Assembly (NCBI GenBank): GCA_910587665.1
Contig: CAJUMZ010000008.1
Location: 58,661-122,660 of the forward strand
DNA from: an uncultured Muribaculum sp.
GTDB taxonomy: Bacteria; Bacteroidota; Bacteroidia; Bacteroidales; Muribaculaceae
Length of the DNA: 64,000 nucleotides
Reading direction: 5' to 3'
Each line of letters starts with the position of its first letter. Positions within the stretch are counted from its first letter, which is position 1. Below are positions 53,469-61,050 of this stretch, piece by piece. Both the position numbers and the translations under genes were made by a program. The notes beneath the pieces are model-generated. The model did no database searches and was not told where the DNA came from. It saw nothing but the letters and a program-made list of their open reading frames with translations.

Positions 53469-55886
53469 TCAGTTGACAACCATGATTTTGGTCACAGCAC
53501 CGGAAGAACCACCTTCGCCACCCTGTGATGCAAACACGTAGTACACACCTGTCTTGACTCTCTCACCGGCACTGTTGCAGCCGTCCCAGGTTATCATACC
53601 TCCCTCCGAACGCCCTTGGAAAAACACATTTCCGGCAGCATCAGCTATCTTAACAAGAGAGTCATCCATCAGCCCGGTGACAGTAATCCATCCGCCATAG
53701 CCGGGTTTTACCGGATTTGGATAAGCATATACCTCCGAATAATCCTCAGCGGCGGGGGAAGCATCACTACTATATTCCACAACTCCGTAACGGGTGCCTA
53801 TATACACGATGTTACTGTGTGGATCACACACCACCGACAATATTTCATTGGTGGGTAGACCGCTGTTGTCAACATTGAAATTCTCTATTATCTCTTTGCC
53901 GTCGGGACTTACAAGATAAAGTCCTGAAGTGTTTGTAGCAAGCCACTTACGGTTGGCATTATCTACGGCAATAGACGTGACAAGCTGGCTGTCAAGAAGA
54001 TAATCGGCATACTGTGTTCCGTCATTTCTCGGTACTTTCACTCTCTCTATTGTAGCGGAAGCATTAAGCATAGAAACCGGATCATGGATTACTATCACAC
54101 CGTCAGCAGTACCCACCCAAAGCTTCCCATCCTTGTCCTCCACCATAGAAGCTATACGCGACGGACCGAAACTTTTTCCATCCTGGTCAACGAGTGAGGT
54201 CCACACACGGTAGGTGTCGTCACTAACAGTTTCACCGGTACCCGCCGAATTATATACAAGTAGTTTGTTTTCACCCCATCCATCGGTAATCATCACAATA
54301 TTTTTCGATTTTGAGGCACGGCAGGCATAAACAAGGGCTGTAAATGTATCAGTGTGACCGAAATTTGGAGGAGTGAGCTTAATCCAGTCGGAAGCCTTAA
54401 TGTTATCAAGCTTCCTTTTTGCGGCGGGAAGCATTGCCACAAGAAATTCGGAAGTATATTTATCTATTGATTTTCCATATATCCAGAGATTGCAATAAGA
54501 GTCAAACGACATACCGTGAACCGACACCATATCACGGTAGTCAATAGGCATGTTATTCCAATCATATTTATTGATCTGCTTACCATCCTTTAGCTTATAG
54601 ATACCCTCAAATGCAGTACCTATATATATGACACCCGGCTCTTCAGGATCCTCCACAAACTGAAAACCTGATTTAAGTATATTCTCCGACTTGGTATTAT
54701 TATAGGTCACATCTGCATTTGCCGGGGTTATATCCTTGAAAAAACCGTCAGAACATATATTCATCGACATATGGTCATGGTTGGTATTCATATGAGGTAT
54801 ATTCTTGAAACCTGAATTGGTAATATACAGATCGCCTGACGATTCACCATAGAGCATATACCATGCCCCGTTTTTAAGATAAGATGCAAGAGGGCGAGCC
54901 GCCTGACGGTCAACAGTCACCTTTCCATCATCGTTGAAGCTATAATGACCAAGTCCGTCGGCACTTAGATACCAACGGGAGTTCAGATCGGAAGCAGTAT
55001 GACAAAGCATATTGCGGCGGAAATCTTTTGACAATAACTGCTCGGGAGTACCTATCTGAGATATTCTTTTTCCATTTTTATCCACTATAAAATTATATAA
55101 ATAATTTAATGCAAGACAATATTCACCTGACCTTACAAGATAAGGTACCAAAGTAGACATATTGTTTGACTTGCTGAAAGTGGAATTATCAAAATCGAGT
55201 GTTAGCTGAGCGCAGTTTTTATCGCCATCGGTAAACATTATCAGATTATCCGACAATGCCTCTATATCTATAGCCTTCAATTTACCCATCGGGGTAAAGC
55301 AGTCAAGAGTATTGTGACGCCCTTCAAGAGGTGAGTGATAGAGAATACTGTCACAAACCATCAGCAGCCTGTCGCCGGCGACAGTAACAGCACTTACATT
55401 ACGGTTGAAAATTCCCGATTCCTTGACGGTATGGTTGGAAGTATCAAATACGGCTATACCGAAACCTGCACCCACATAAGCGTTTTTACCGGAAAAAGTC
55501 ACGTCATTTATACTCTTGTCGGTAATCTGGGAAGCAGCCTTTATATCGCCTATATTGATTATGTCGCCATCAGGATAAAGCAGGTCAATATTGCCGTTGT
55601 CATATACTATCATAAGATAACCGGCATCGGCATTATGGTATATGCTTTTCACCACCACGTCGCTCAACCCGTTATGGATTGTATAACCGTAAGTCTCGTC
55701 AAGCTTCTTGTCATAATGATAGAGATTGTTTTCAGCCACATAATAGACTTTGCTGTCAGTCTCTATGATTTTCATCACATTGTAACTGAAATTATTGTGA
55801 ATTTTCCAATCGCCGACGGCTGTACCTGCCGATAGAGCAATTGCAGTGACTGAAATAATAAAAGCGGCAATAAATTTCCTTATCAT
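53469..55886 (-). CDS. porZ: PorZ-like T9SS attachment-complex protein
   Basis: 805 residues. Signal peptide about 1-25. The N-terminal DWKIHNNFSYNVMKI opening and two beta-propellers with two-component-regulator style blades (DGKLWVGTADGVIVIHDPVS, NRKWLATNTSGLYLVSPDG, NIVYIGTRYGVVEYSS) match PorZ. The end holds a T9SS C-terminal domain (VYAYPNPVKPG, then TGVYYVFAS). In Porphyromonas PorZ sits on the cell surface in the attachment complex with PorU, PorV and PorQ and helps anchor cargo to A-LPS. Its presence says that a T9SS operates in this organism. It follows rdgB by 39 nt. Confidence 0.85.
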   Translation of the reverse strand: MIRKFIAAFIISVTAIALSAGTAVGDWKIHNNFSYNVMKIIETDSKVYYVAENNLYHYDKKLDETYGYTIHNGLSDVVVKSIYHNADAGYLMIVYDNGNIDLLYPDGDIINIGDIKAASQITDKSINDVTFSGKNAYVGAGFGIAVFDTSNHTVKESGIFNRNVSAVTVAGDRLLMVCDSILYHSPLEGRHNTLDCFTPMGKLKAIDIEALSDNLIMFTDGDKNCAQLTLDFDNSTFSKSNNMSTLVPYLVRSGEYCLALNYLYNFIVDKNGKRISQIGTPEQLLSKDFRRNMLCHTASDLNSRWYLSADGLGHYSFNDDGKVTVDRQAARPLASYLKNGAWYMLYGESSGDLYITNSGFKNIPHMNTNHDHMSMNICSDGFFKDITPANADVTYNNTKSENILKSGFQFVEDPEEPGVIYIGTAFEGIYKLKDGKQINKYDWNNMPIDYRDMVSVHGMSFDSYCNLWIYGKSIDKYTSEFLVAMLPAAKRKLDNIKASDWIKLTPPNFGHTDTFTALVYACRASKSKNIVMITDGWGENKLLVYNSAGTGETVSDDTYRVWTSLVDQDGKSFGPSRIASMVEDKDGKLWVGTADGVIVIHDPVSMLNASATIERVKVPRNDGTQYADYLLDSQLVTSIAVDNANRKWLATNTSGLYLVSPDGKEIIENFNVDNSGLPTNEILSVVCDPHSNIVYIGTRYGVVEYSSDASPAAEDYSEVYAYPNPVKPGYGGWITVTGLMDDSLVKIADAAGNVFFQGRSEGGMITWDGCNSAGERVKTGVYYVFASQGGEGGSSGAVTKIMVVN

Positions 55887-55925
55887 GTAGTAATTATATT
55901 TCCCAAACAGTTAGTAATAGCATTT

Positions 55926-56498
55926 TCAGGCAAGAAGGTCGCGGAGTTTTGCGGTGGCACGACCGCGATGACTGATCGCATTTTTCGCCTCGGCATCCAT
56001 CTCGGCAAACGTTACGTCATAACCGTCGGGCATAAACACCGGGTCATAACCAAAACCGTTGCTTCCGTGAAGTTCACGGGTGATGGAGCCTTCAACCACA
56101 CCGTCAACAAAAGTCATCTCTTCTCCACGCACAAGGGCTATGACCGTACGGAAACGCGCCTTGCGGTTATCCTTGTCCGACAAGTTTTTCAACAGCAACG
56201 CCACATTTGCCGCAGAGTCGTGGGCAGAACCGGCATAACGAGCCGAATATACTCCGGGAGCGCCGGCAAGCGCGTCGACCTCAAGACCGGTGTCGTCGGC
56301 AAAACAATCATAGCCATACCGTTCCTTAACCCAACGTGCCTTGATTTCCGCATTTCCTTCAAGGGTCTCGGCTGTCTCGGGAATATCTTCGTCACAGCCT
56401 ATGTCGTGCAATCCGAGCACATTATAATCAGCCCCGAGTATCTGACGTATCTCTTCAAGCTTGTGGGCGTTATTTGTAGCAAAAACAATATCTTTCAT
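55926..56498 (-). CDS. rdgB: Non-canonical purine NTP pyrophosphatase (RdgB/HAM1)
   Basis: 190 residues, normal. Motifs: [12 protein letters not shown] at the N-terminus, [36 protein letters not shown], and the C-terminal ISHRGRA. It hydrolyses ITP, dITP and XTP to monophosphates, which keeps deaminated purines out of nucleic acids. It lies between leuS and porZ on the minus strand. A hairpin terminator separates it from leuS. Confidence 0.95.
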   Translation of the reverse strand: MKDIVFATNNAHKLEEIRQILGADYNVLGLHDIGCDEDIPETAETLEGNAEIKARWVKERYGYDCFADDTGLEVDALAGAPGVYSARYAGSAHDSAANVALLLKNLSDKDNRKARFRTVIALVRGEEMTFVDGVVEGSITRELHGSNGFGYDPVFMPDGYDVTFAEMDAEAKNAISHRGRATAKLRDLLA

Positions 56499-56554
56499 AA
56501 TTGCGTGAGGTTTAGAAATATAACGTATTGGATAGTCTGTTTATTATATACGTA

Positions 56555-56588
56555 AAAGGTCATGAAGTATCCTGACCTCATGACCTTT
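56555..56588 (-). terminator. leuS terminator
   Basis: Perfect 11-bp stem AAAGGTCATGA (56555-56565) and TCATGACCTTT (56578-56588), 12-nt loop. In the leuS direction the stem ends in CTTTT. It lies just after the leuS stop at 56607. Confidence 0.7.
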
Positions 56589-56606
56589 CCTTATGACAGA
56601 ATAACG

Positions 56607-59378
56607 TTAGCCCAATACGATGTTGACAATCTTGTTGGGAACGACAATTATTTTTTTCACACTCTTGCCTTCAAGCCACTTTACGGCACCTTCATGCTCG
56701 AGCGCTATTTTCTCGATCTCAGGTTGCGGAGTAGCGGCGGCAACTTCTATGTTGAAACGCGCCTTACCGTTGAACGACACCGCCATGGTGACGGTAGATT
56801 CCTTAAGATACTCTTCATTAAACTCCGGCCAGCGGGCATCACATACGGTAGTCGTATTACCGAGCGTATGCCACAACTCTTCTGATATATGAGGAGCAAA
56901 CGGAGCAAGCACCACGATCAGCTGCTCCAATATTGAGCGGCTGTGACATTTCATGGCCGTAAGCTCGTTGACACATATCATGAAAGCCGAGATAGAAGTA
57001 TTGTAAGAGAAATTCTCTATATCACGGGTCACTTTCTTTATAAGCTTGTGGAGTGACTTTAGAGCATCTTTCGACGGAGCATCATCGGTGACAAGAAGCG
57101 TGTCGCCCTTGTAGAAGAGACCCCATAGTTTTTTCAGAAAGCGGTTAACACCGTCGATACCGTTAGTGTCCCAAGGCTTGCTCTGTTCAAGCGGACCGAG
57201 GAACATTTCATAAAGACGGAGAGTATCAGCTCCGTAACGCTCTACAATGTCATCGGGATTCACAACATTAAACATGGATTTAGACATCTTCTCCACTGCA
57301 TAGCCACACACATACTTGCCATCTTCAAGTATAAACTCCGCATCGTTGAACTCAGGTCGCCATGAGCGGAAACGGTCAATGTCAAGCAGGTCGTTGCTGA
57401 CAATGTTGACATCGACATGTATAGGCGTCACGTCATACTCTTTTTTAAGTCCTGACGACACAAAGGTATTGGTGTCTTTAATACGATATACGAAATTGGA
57501 TCTTCCTTGTATCATGCCTTGGTTTATAAGTTTTCGGAACGGCTCCGGCTTTACAACCTCGCCAAGGTCGTAAAGGAATTTGTTCCAGAAACGGCTGTAA
57601 ATCAAGTGACCTGTGGCATGCTCCGTTCCGCCTATGTAAAGGTCCACATCCTGCCAGTATTTATCAGCCTCTTTCGATACAAGAGCGTCATTGTTCCGGG
57701 GATCCATGTAGCGCAGATAATAGGCTGATGACCCTGCGAAACCGGGCATAGTGTTAAGTTCAAGCTGCCACCCTTCGGAAGTACACCAGTCTTTTGCCCT
57801 GCCAAGCGGCGGTTCACCGGTTTCAGTAGGGAGAAATTTATCCACTTCCGGAAGAAGAAGCGGAAGCCGGGACTCGTCAAGCAGATGGGGTATGCCATCC
57901 TTGTAATATACGGGGAAAGGCTCGCCCCAATAACGTTGGCGACTGAATATGGCGTCACGCAGACGGTAATTAACCTTGACTTTGCCAATACCTTTCTCTT
58001 CTATGAATCTCTTGGTTGCGGCAATCGCATCCTTGACTTCCATACCGTTAAGATTGAGTTCGGCACCTTCCGAATTCATCATTTTGCCCGACTTGGCGTC
58101 AAAACTCTCCTCACTTACGTCGCATCCCTCGATAAGAGGTATGATCGGCAGGTCAAAACGCTTAGCAAAGGCATAGTCGCGGCTGTCATGGGCAGGCACA
58201 GCCATGATGGCACCCGTACCATAACCTGCAAGCACATAATCGCTTACCCATACAGGTATATTTTTTCCTGTAAGCGGATTCACGGCATAAGCTCCCGTAA
58301 ACACTCCGGTCACATTTTTCTCTATCATGCGCTCGCGCTCGGTCTTGTGCTTTACCTCGTCAAGATAAGCCTTAACGGCTTCCTTACGGTCAGACGTTGT
58401 TATCATGTCCACATAGGCACTTTCAGGCGCAAGCACCATGAAAGTAACGCCAAACACGGTATCGGCACGCGTTGTAAATATTTCAAGCTCCACGTCGCTG
58501 TCGGCTATCTTGAAGCGCATCTCTGCGCCTTCCGACCTGCCAATCCAGTTGCGCTGGGTCTCTTTAAGCGAGTCGGTCCAGTCGATAGTGTCAAGTCCGT
58601 CAAGCAGGCGCTGCGCATAAGCAGACACCCTGAGACACCACTGATACATCAGTTTCTGCTCCACCGGATAGCCGCCACGTATCGACACACCCTCGCTCAC
58701 TTCGTCATTGGCAAGCACAGTGCCGAGTTTCGGACACCAGTTTACCATAGTATTACCGAGATAGGCAATACGGTAATTCATCAATATGTCGCTCTTTTCT
58801 TTCTCCGTATAGGAGTTCCACTCTACGGCGGTAAATTCAAGCTGCTTTCCGCATGCCGCATTCACACCGGCTGTACCCGATACTTCAAAACGCTTTACAA
58901 GCTCCGATATAGGCATAGCCTTGTCGGCGTCATTGTCATAATAGCTTTCAAACATACGCATGAAAGCCCACTGAGTCCATTTATAATATTCCGGGTCGCA
59001 GGTCTTTATCTCGCGATCCCAGTCGTAGCAGAATCCTATTTTGTCAAGCTGACTGCGGTAGCGCGCTATATTCTGACGTGTTGTCACCTCCGGATGTTGC
59101 CCCGTCTGGATGGCATACTGCTCTGCGGGGAGTCCATAGGCATCATACCCCATTGGGTGAAGCACATTAAATCCCTGAAGTCTCTTATAACGTGAAAATA
59201 TGTCGCTTGCGATATATCCGAGCGGATGACCTACATGCAGTCCGGCTCCCGAAGGATAGGGAAACATGTCGAGCACATAAAACTTAGGTCGGCTCGGGTC
59301 AATCTCCGTCTTATAAATCTTATTGTCTTTCCAATACTGTTGCCAGCGTGATTCAATCTCTCTGTGATTATATTCCAT
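56607..59378 (-). CDS. leuS: Leucyl-tRNA synthetase
   Basis: 923 residues, close to the Bacteroidetes norm. Class I signatures are HVGH in [16 protein letters not shown] and KMSKS in [14 protein letters not shown]. The CP1 editing domain (about 230-420) has the T-rich [15 protein letters not shown]. It charges tRNA-Leu. The gene is followed by a hairpin terminator. A 67-bp gap with direct repeats separates it from nadA upstream. A long antisense open frame inside it is a composition artefact. Confidence 0.97.
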   Translation of the reverse strand: MEYNHREIESRWQQYWKDNKIYKTEIDPSRPKFYVLDMFPYPSGAGLHVGHPLGYIASDIFSRYKRLQGFNVLHPMGYDAYGLPAEQYAIQTGQHPEVTTRQNIARYRSQLDKIGFCYDWDREIKTCDPEYYKWTQWAFMRMFESYYDNDADKAMPISELVKRFEVSGTAGVNAACGKQLEFTAVEWNSYTEKEKSDILMNYRIAYLGNTMVNWCPKLGTVLANDEVSEGVSIRGGYPVEQKLMYQWCLRVSAYAQRLLDGLDTIDWTDSLKETQRNWIGRSEGAEMRFKIADSDVELEIFTTRADTVFGVTFMVLAPESAYVDMITTSDRKEAVKAYLDEVKHKTERERMIEKNVTGVFTGAYAVNPLTGKNIPVWVSDYVLAGYGTGAIMAVPAHDSRDYAFAKRFDLPIIPLIEGCDVSEESFDAKSGKMMNSEGAELNLNGMEVKDAIAATKRFIEEKGIGKVKVNYRLRDAIFSRQRYWGEPFPVYYKDGIPHLLDESRLPLLLPEVDKFLPTETGEPPLGRAKDWCTSEGWQLELNTMPGFAGSSAYYLRYMDPRNNDALVSKEADKYWQDVDLYIGGTEHATGHLIYSRFWNKFLYDLGEVVKPEPFRKLINQGMIQGRSNFVYRIKDTNTFVSSGLKKEYDVTPIHVDVNIVSNDLLDIDRFRSWRPEFNDAEFILEDGKYVCGYAVEKMSKSMFNVVNPDDIVERYGADTLRLYEMFLGPLEQSKPWDTNGIDGVNRFLKKLWGLFYKGDTLLVTDDAPSKDALKSLHKLIKKVTRDIENFSYNTSISAFMICVNELTAMKCHSRSILEQLIVVLAPFAPHISEELWHTLGNTTTVCDARWPEFNEEYLKESTVTMAVSFNGKARFNIEVAAATPQPEIEKIALEHEGAVKWLEGKSVKKIIVVPNKIVNIVLG

Positions 59379-59404
59379 AATGTAAATTATTATTTTCGAT
59401 CAAG

Positions 59405-59439
59405 GTCGTTAACGACTTTAAAGACCTTAACGACTTTAA
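59405..59439. repeat. Direct repeats and palindrome between nadA and leuS
   Basis: TTAACGACTTTAA occurs at 59409-59421 and again at 59427-59439 (18-nt period). The first copy overlaps a perfect 12-bp palindrome GTCGTTAACGAC (59405-59416). It may be a short dispersed repeat or a regulator site for leuS (start 59378). Confidence 0.4.
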
Positions 59440-59445
59440 GGAGTC

Positions 59446-60366
59446 TTAGCTTAGTTCAAGCATTCTCTTTATCGGGCGGATGGCCTTTTCAGCCACTGCC
59501 GGATCAACATGCACCTCAGGCTTTCCGTCGCGCAGACAATCGCGCAGCTTTTCAAGAGTGTTAAGCTTCATGTAAGCGCAATCGTTGCACGCACATGTAG
59601 AGTCATTAGGTGGAGCGGGAATAAATGTCTTGTCGGGACAACGCTTCTGCATCTCGTGAAGTATACCGCTCTCCGTAGCCACTATAAATACCTTTTCCGG
59701 ACTCTCAACCGCATAATTTAGCAGTGCAGCCGTAGATCCTATCTTATCGGCAAGCGCAAGCACCTGACCCTTGCACTCCGGATGTACAAGAACTTTTGCT
59801 CCGGGATGCTCTTTTTTCAAAGCCGCGATTTTCTCTATCGAAAATTGTTCATGCACGTGGCACGCTCCGTTCCAGAGCCTCATGTTTCTTCCCGTAACCG
59901 CATTTATATATGAACCGAGGTTACGATCGGGTCCGAATATAATAGGAGTGTCAACTGGGAAAGACTCCACTATCCGGCGTGCGTTGGATGATGTCACCAC
60001 CACGTCTGTAAGAGCCTTTACTGCCGCCGAGGTGTTGACATAGCTTATCACGGTATGACCGGGATTTTCCTTTATGAAAGCCTCAAACTCGTCAGCCTTA
60101 CAGCTGTCGGCAAGCGAGCACCCCGCTTCCATGTCGGGAAGGAGCACCGTCTTTCCGGGACATAGTATCTTCGCTGTCTCCCCCATGAAGTTGACGCCAC
60201 ACAATACTATCACCGGCTCTTCAAGACGCGATGCTATCTGAGCGAGTGCAAGACTGTCACCGATATAATCGGCAATATCCTGAATTTCGCCATTGACATA
60301 ATAATGGGCGAGTATCACTGCATTTTTCTCTTTCTTCAGCTGAAGAATCTCTTCTCTAAGGTTCAT
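59446..60366 (-). CDS. nadA: Quinolinate synthase
   Basis: 306 residues from ATG 60366; the nine upstream in-frame codons are not used. The three cluster cysteines of NadA are present: C83 (AGCSLAD), C169 (NGACHVHEQF) and one of the cysteines in STCACNDCAYMKL (258-263). HYYVNGEIQDIADYIGDSLALA is the N-terminal dihydroxyacetone-phosphate site. It condenses iminoaspartate (from NadB) with DHAP to quinolinate using a 4Fe-4S cluster. nadB and nadC are not in the window. Confidence 0.96.
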   Translation of the reverse strand: MNLREEILQLKKEKNAVILAHYYVNGEIQDIADYIGDSLALAQIASRLEEPVIVLCGVNFMGETAKILCPGKTVLLPDMEAGCSLADSCKADEFEAFIKENPGHTVISYVNTSAAVKALTDVVVTSSNARRIVESFPVDTPIIFGPDRNLGSYINAVTGRNMRLWNGACHVHEQFSIEKIAALKKEHPGAKVLVHPECKGQVLALADKIGSTAALLNYAVESPEKVFIVATESGILHEMQKRCPDKTFIPAPPNDSTCACNDCAYMKLNTLEKLRDCLRDGKPEVHVDPAVAEKAIRPIKRMLELS

Positions 60367-60390
60367 AATACCTATTATATATAATGTCTG

Positions 60391-60422
60391 CAAATTTACA
60401 TATAAATAATGTGCAATACCAA
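60391..60422 (-). promoter_or_regulatory. nadA promoter
   Basis: Minus-strand TTTG (TTG at 60422-60420), 21-nt spacer, TAAATTTG (60398-60391), 25 nt before the ATG at 60366. Confidence 0.6.
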
Positions 60423-61001
60423 ATAAATTTCATATGCTCATATTATATATAAGTCTCCCGGGAGATCGCCCTCAGAGCAATTATCATCATTTATCATCAC
60501 CTTATATTTTTATTTTGGAGAAATTTTTTTGAAAAAATCTTTTTGGTGTATTAATAATAGATGTTGATAACAATGATAAGTTTCGAGCTGTTTTCTTGTA
60601 TATTAAGTTATTGAACTACTGTAAACATTAATTCAATTGTTATCGACATGTAATAGTAATGAATATCAATGATTTAATGCTGTTATTTACATATAGTTGA
60701 TAACTTCCTGTGTGAATAAGTTTTTATTGTGAAGACTATTGATAAGTGTAATTAACAGGTTGATATCTGATATAAATCTTTGGCATAACTAATTTGCTTT
60801 GATGGGTTTGGTGAAGCATATAATAAGCTTTAGATTATATTCCAAATTTATTTATCAAAATCTATGATCTATTTTCATCATGTTGTTAACATTGATATTT
60901 TGATTGTTAATTTTTGCATGTTAATTAGGTTAAATGTGACATTTTGTATGCAAATTGAAGAAAATTAATAAAAAAATGTTTTTATTAATGGATTGTTTTA
61001 C
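60423..61001. other. AT-rich gene-free region with DnaA-box-like words, possible replication origin
   Basis: The 684-bp gap 60367-61050 has no convincing gene or RNA. It is very AT-rich. Three 9-mers are one mismatch from the DnaA box TTATCCACA: 60562-60570 (minus, TTATCAACA), 60640-60648 (plus, TTATCGACA) and 60711-60719 (minus, TTATTCACA, which fits TTATnCACA). Weaker ones include TTATTTACA at 60683. Genes on either side diverge (nadA minus, the repeat protein plus), as often seen at oriC. It could equally be an AT-rich upstream region of a surface-protein gene. The basis is sequence pattern only. Confidence 0.3.
60454..60471. repeat. Palindrome with a half copy of the 26740-26759 hairpin repeat
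   Basis: TCTCCCGGGAGA (60454-60465) is a perfect 12-bp palindrome. The stretch CCGGGAGATCGCCC (60458-60471) matches CCGGGAGGTCGCCC from the hairpin at 26740-26759 (minus strand) at 13 of 14 positions. It is GC-rich in an otherwise AT-rich region, so it looks inserted. Confidence 0.4.
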
Positions 61002-61009
61002 TATTTTTG
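61002..61009 (+). promoter_or_regulatory. -7 box of the tandem-repeat protein gene
   Basis: TATTTTTG followed by GCAAAA; the ATG at 61051 is 41 nt downstream. No TTG at -33. A second TTTTTG at 61042-61047 holds the in-frame TTG that was rejected as a start. Confidence 0.45.
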
Positions 61010-61050
61010 CAAAAAATCATATAAGTTTAATGTTAAAGTAATTTTTGCGT

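Noticed and set aside
57885..59195. A 436-codon open frame on the plus strand opposite leuS
   Set aside because: It is fully antisense to a clear leuS, has no promoter, and its peptide is rich in H, R, Y and I without any domain. Such frames arise from codon bias.
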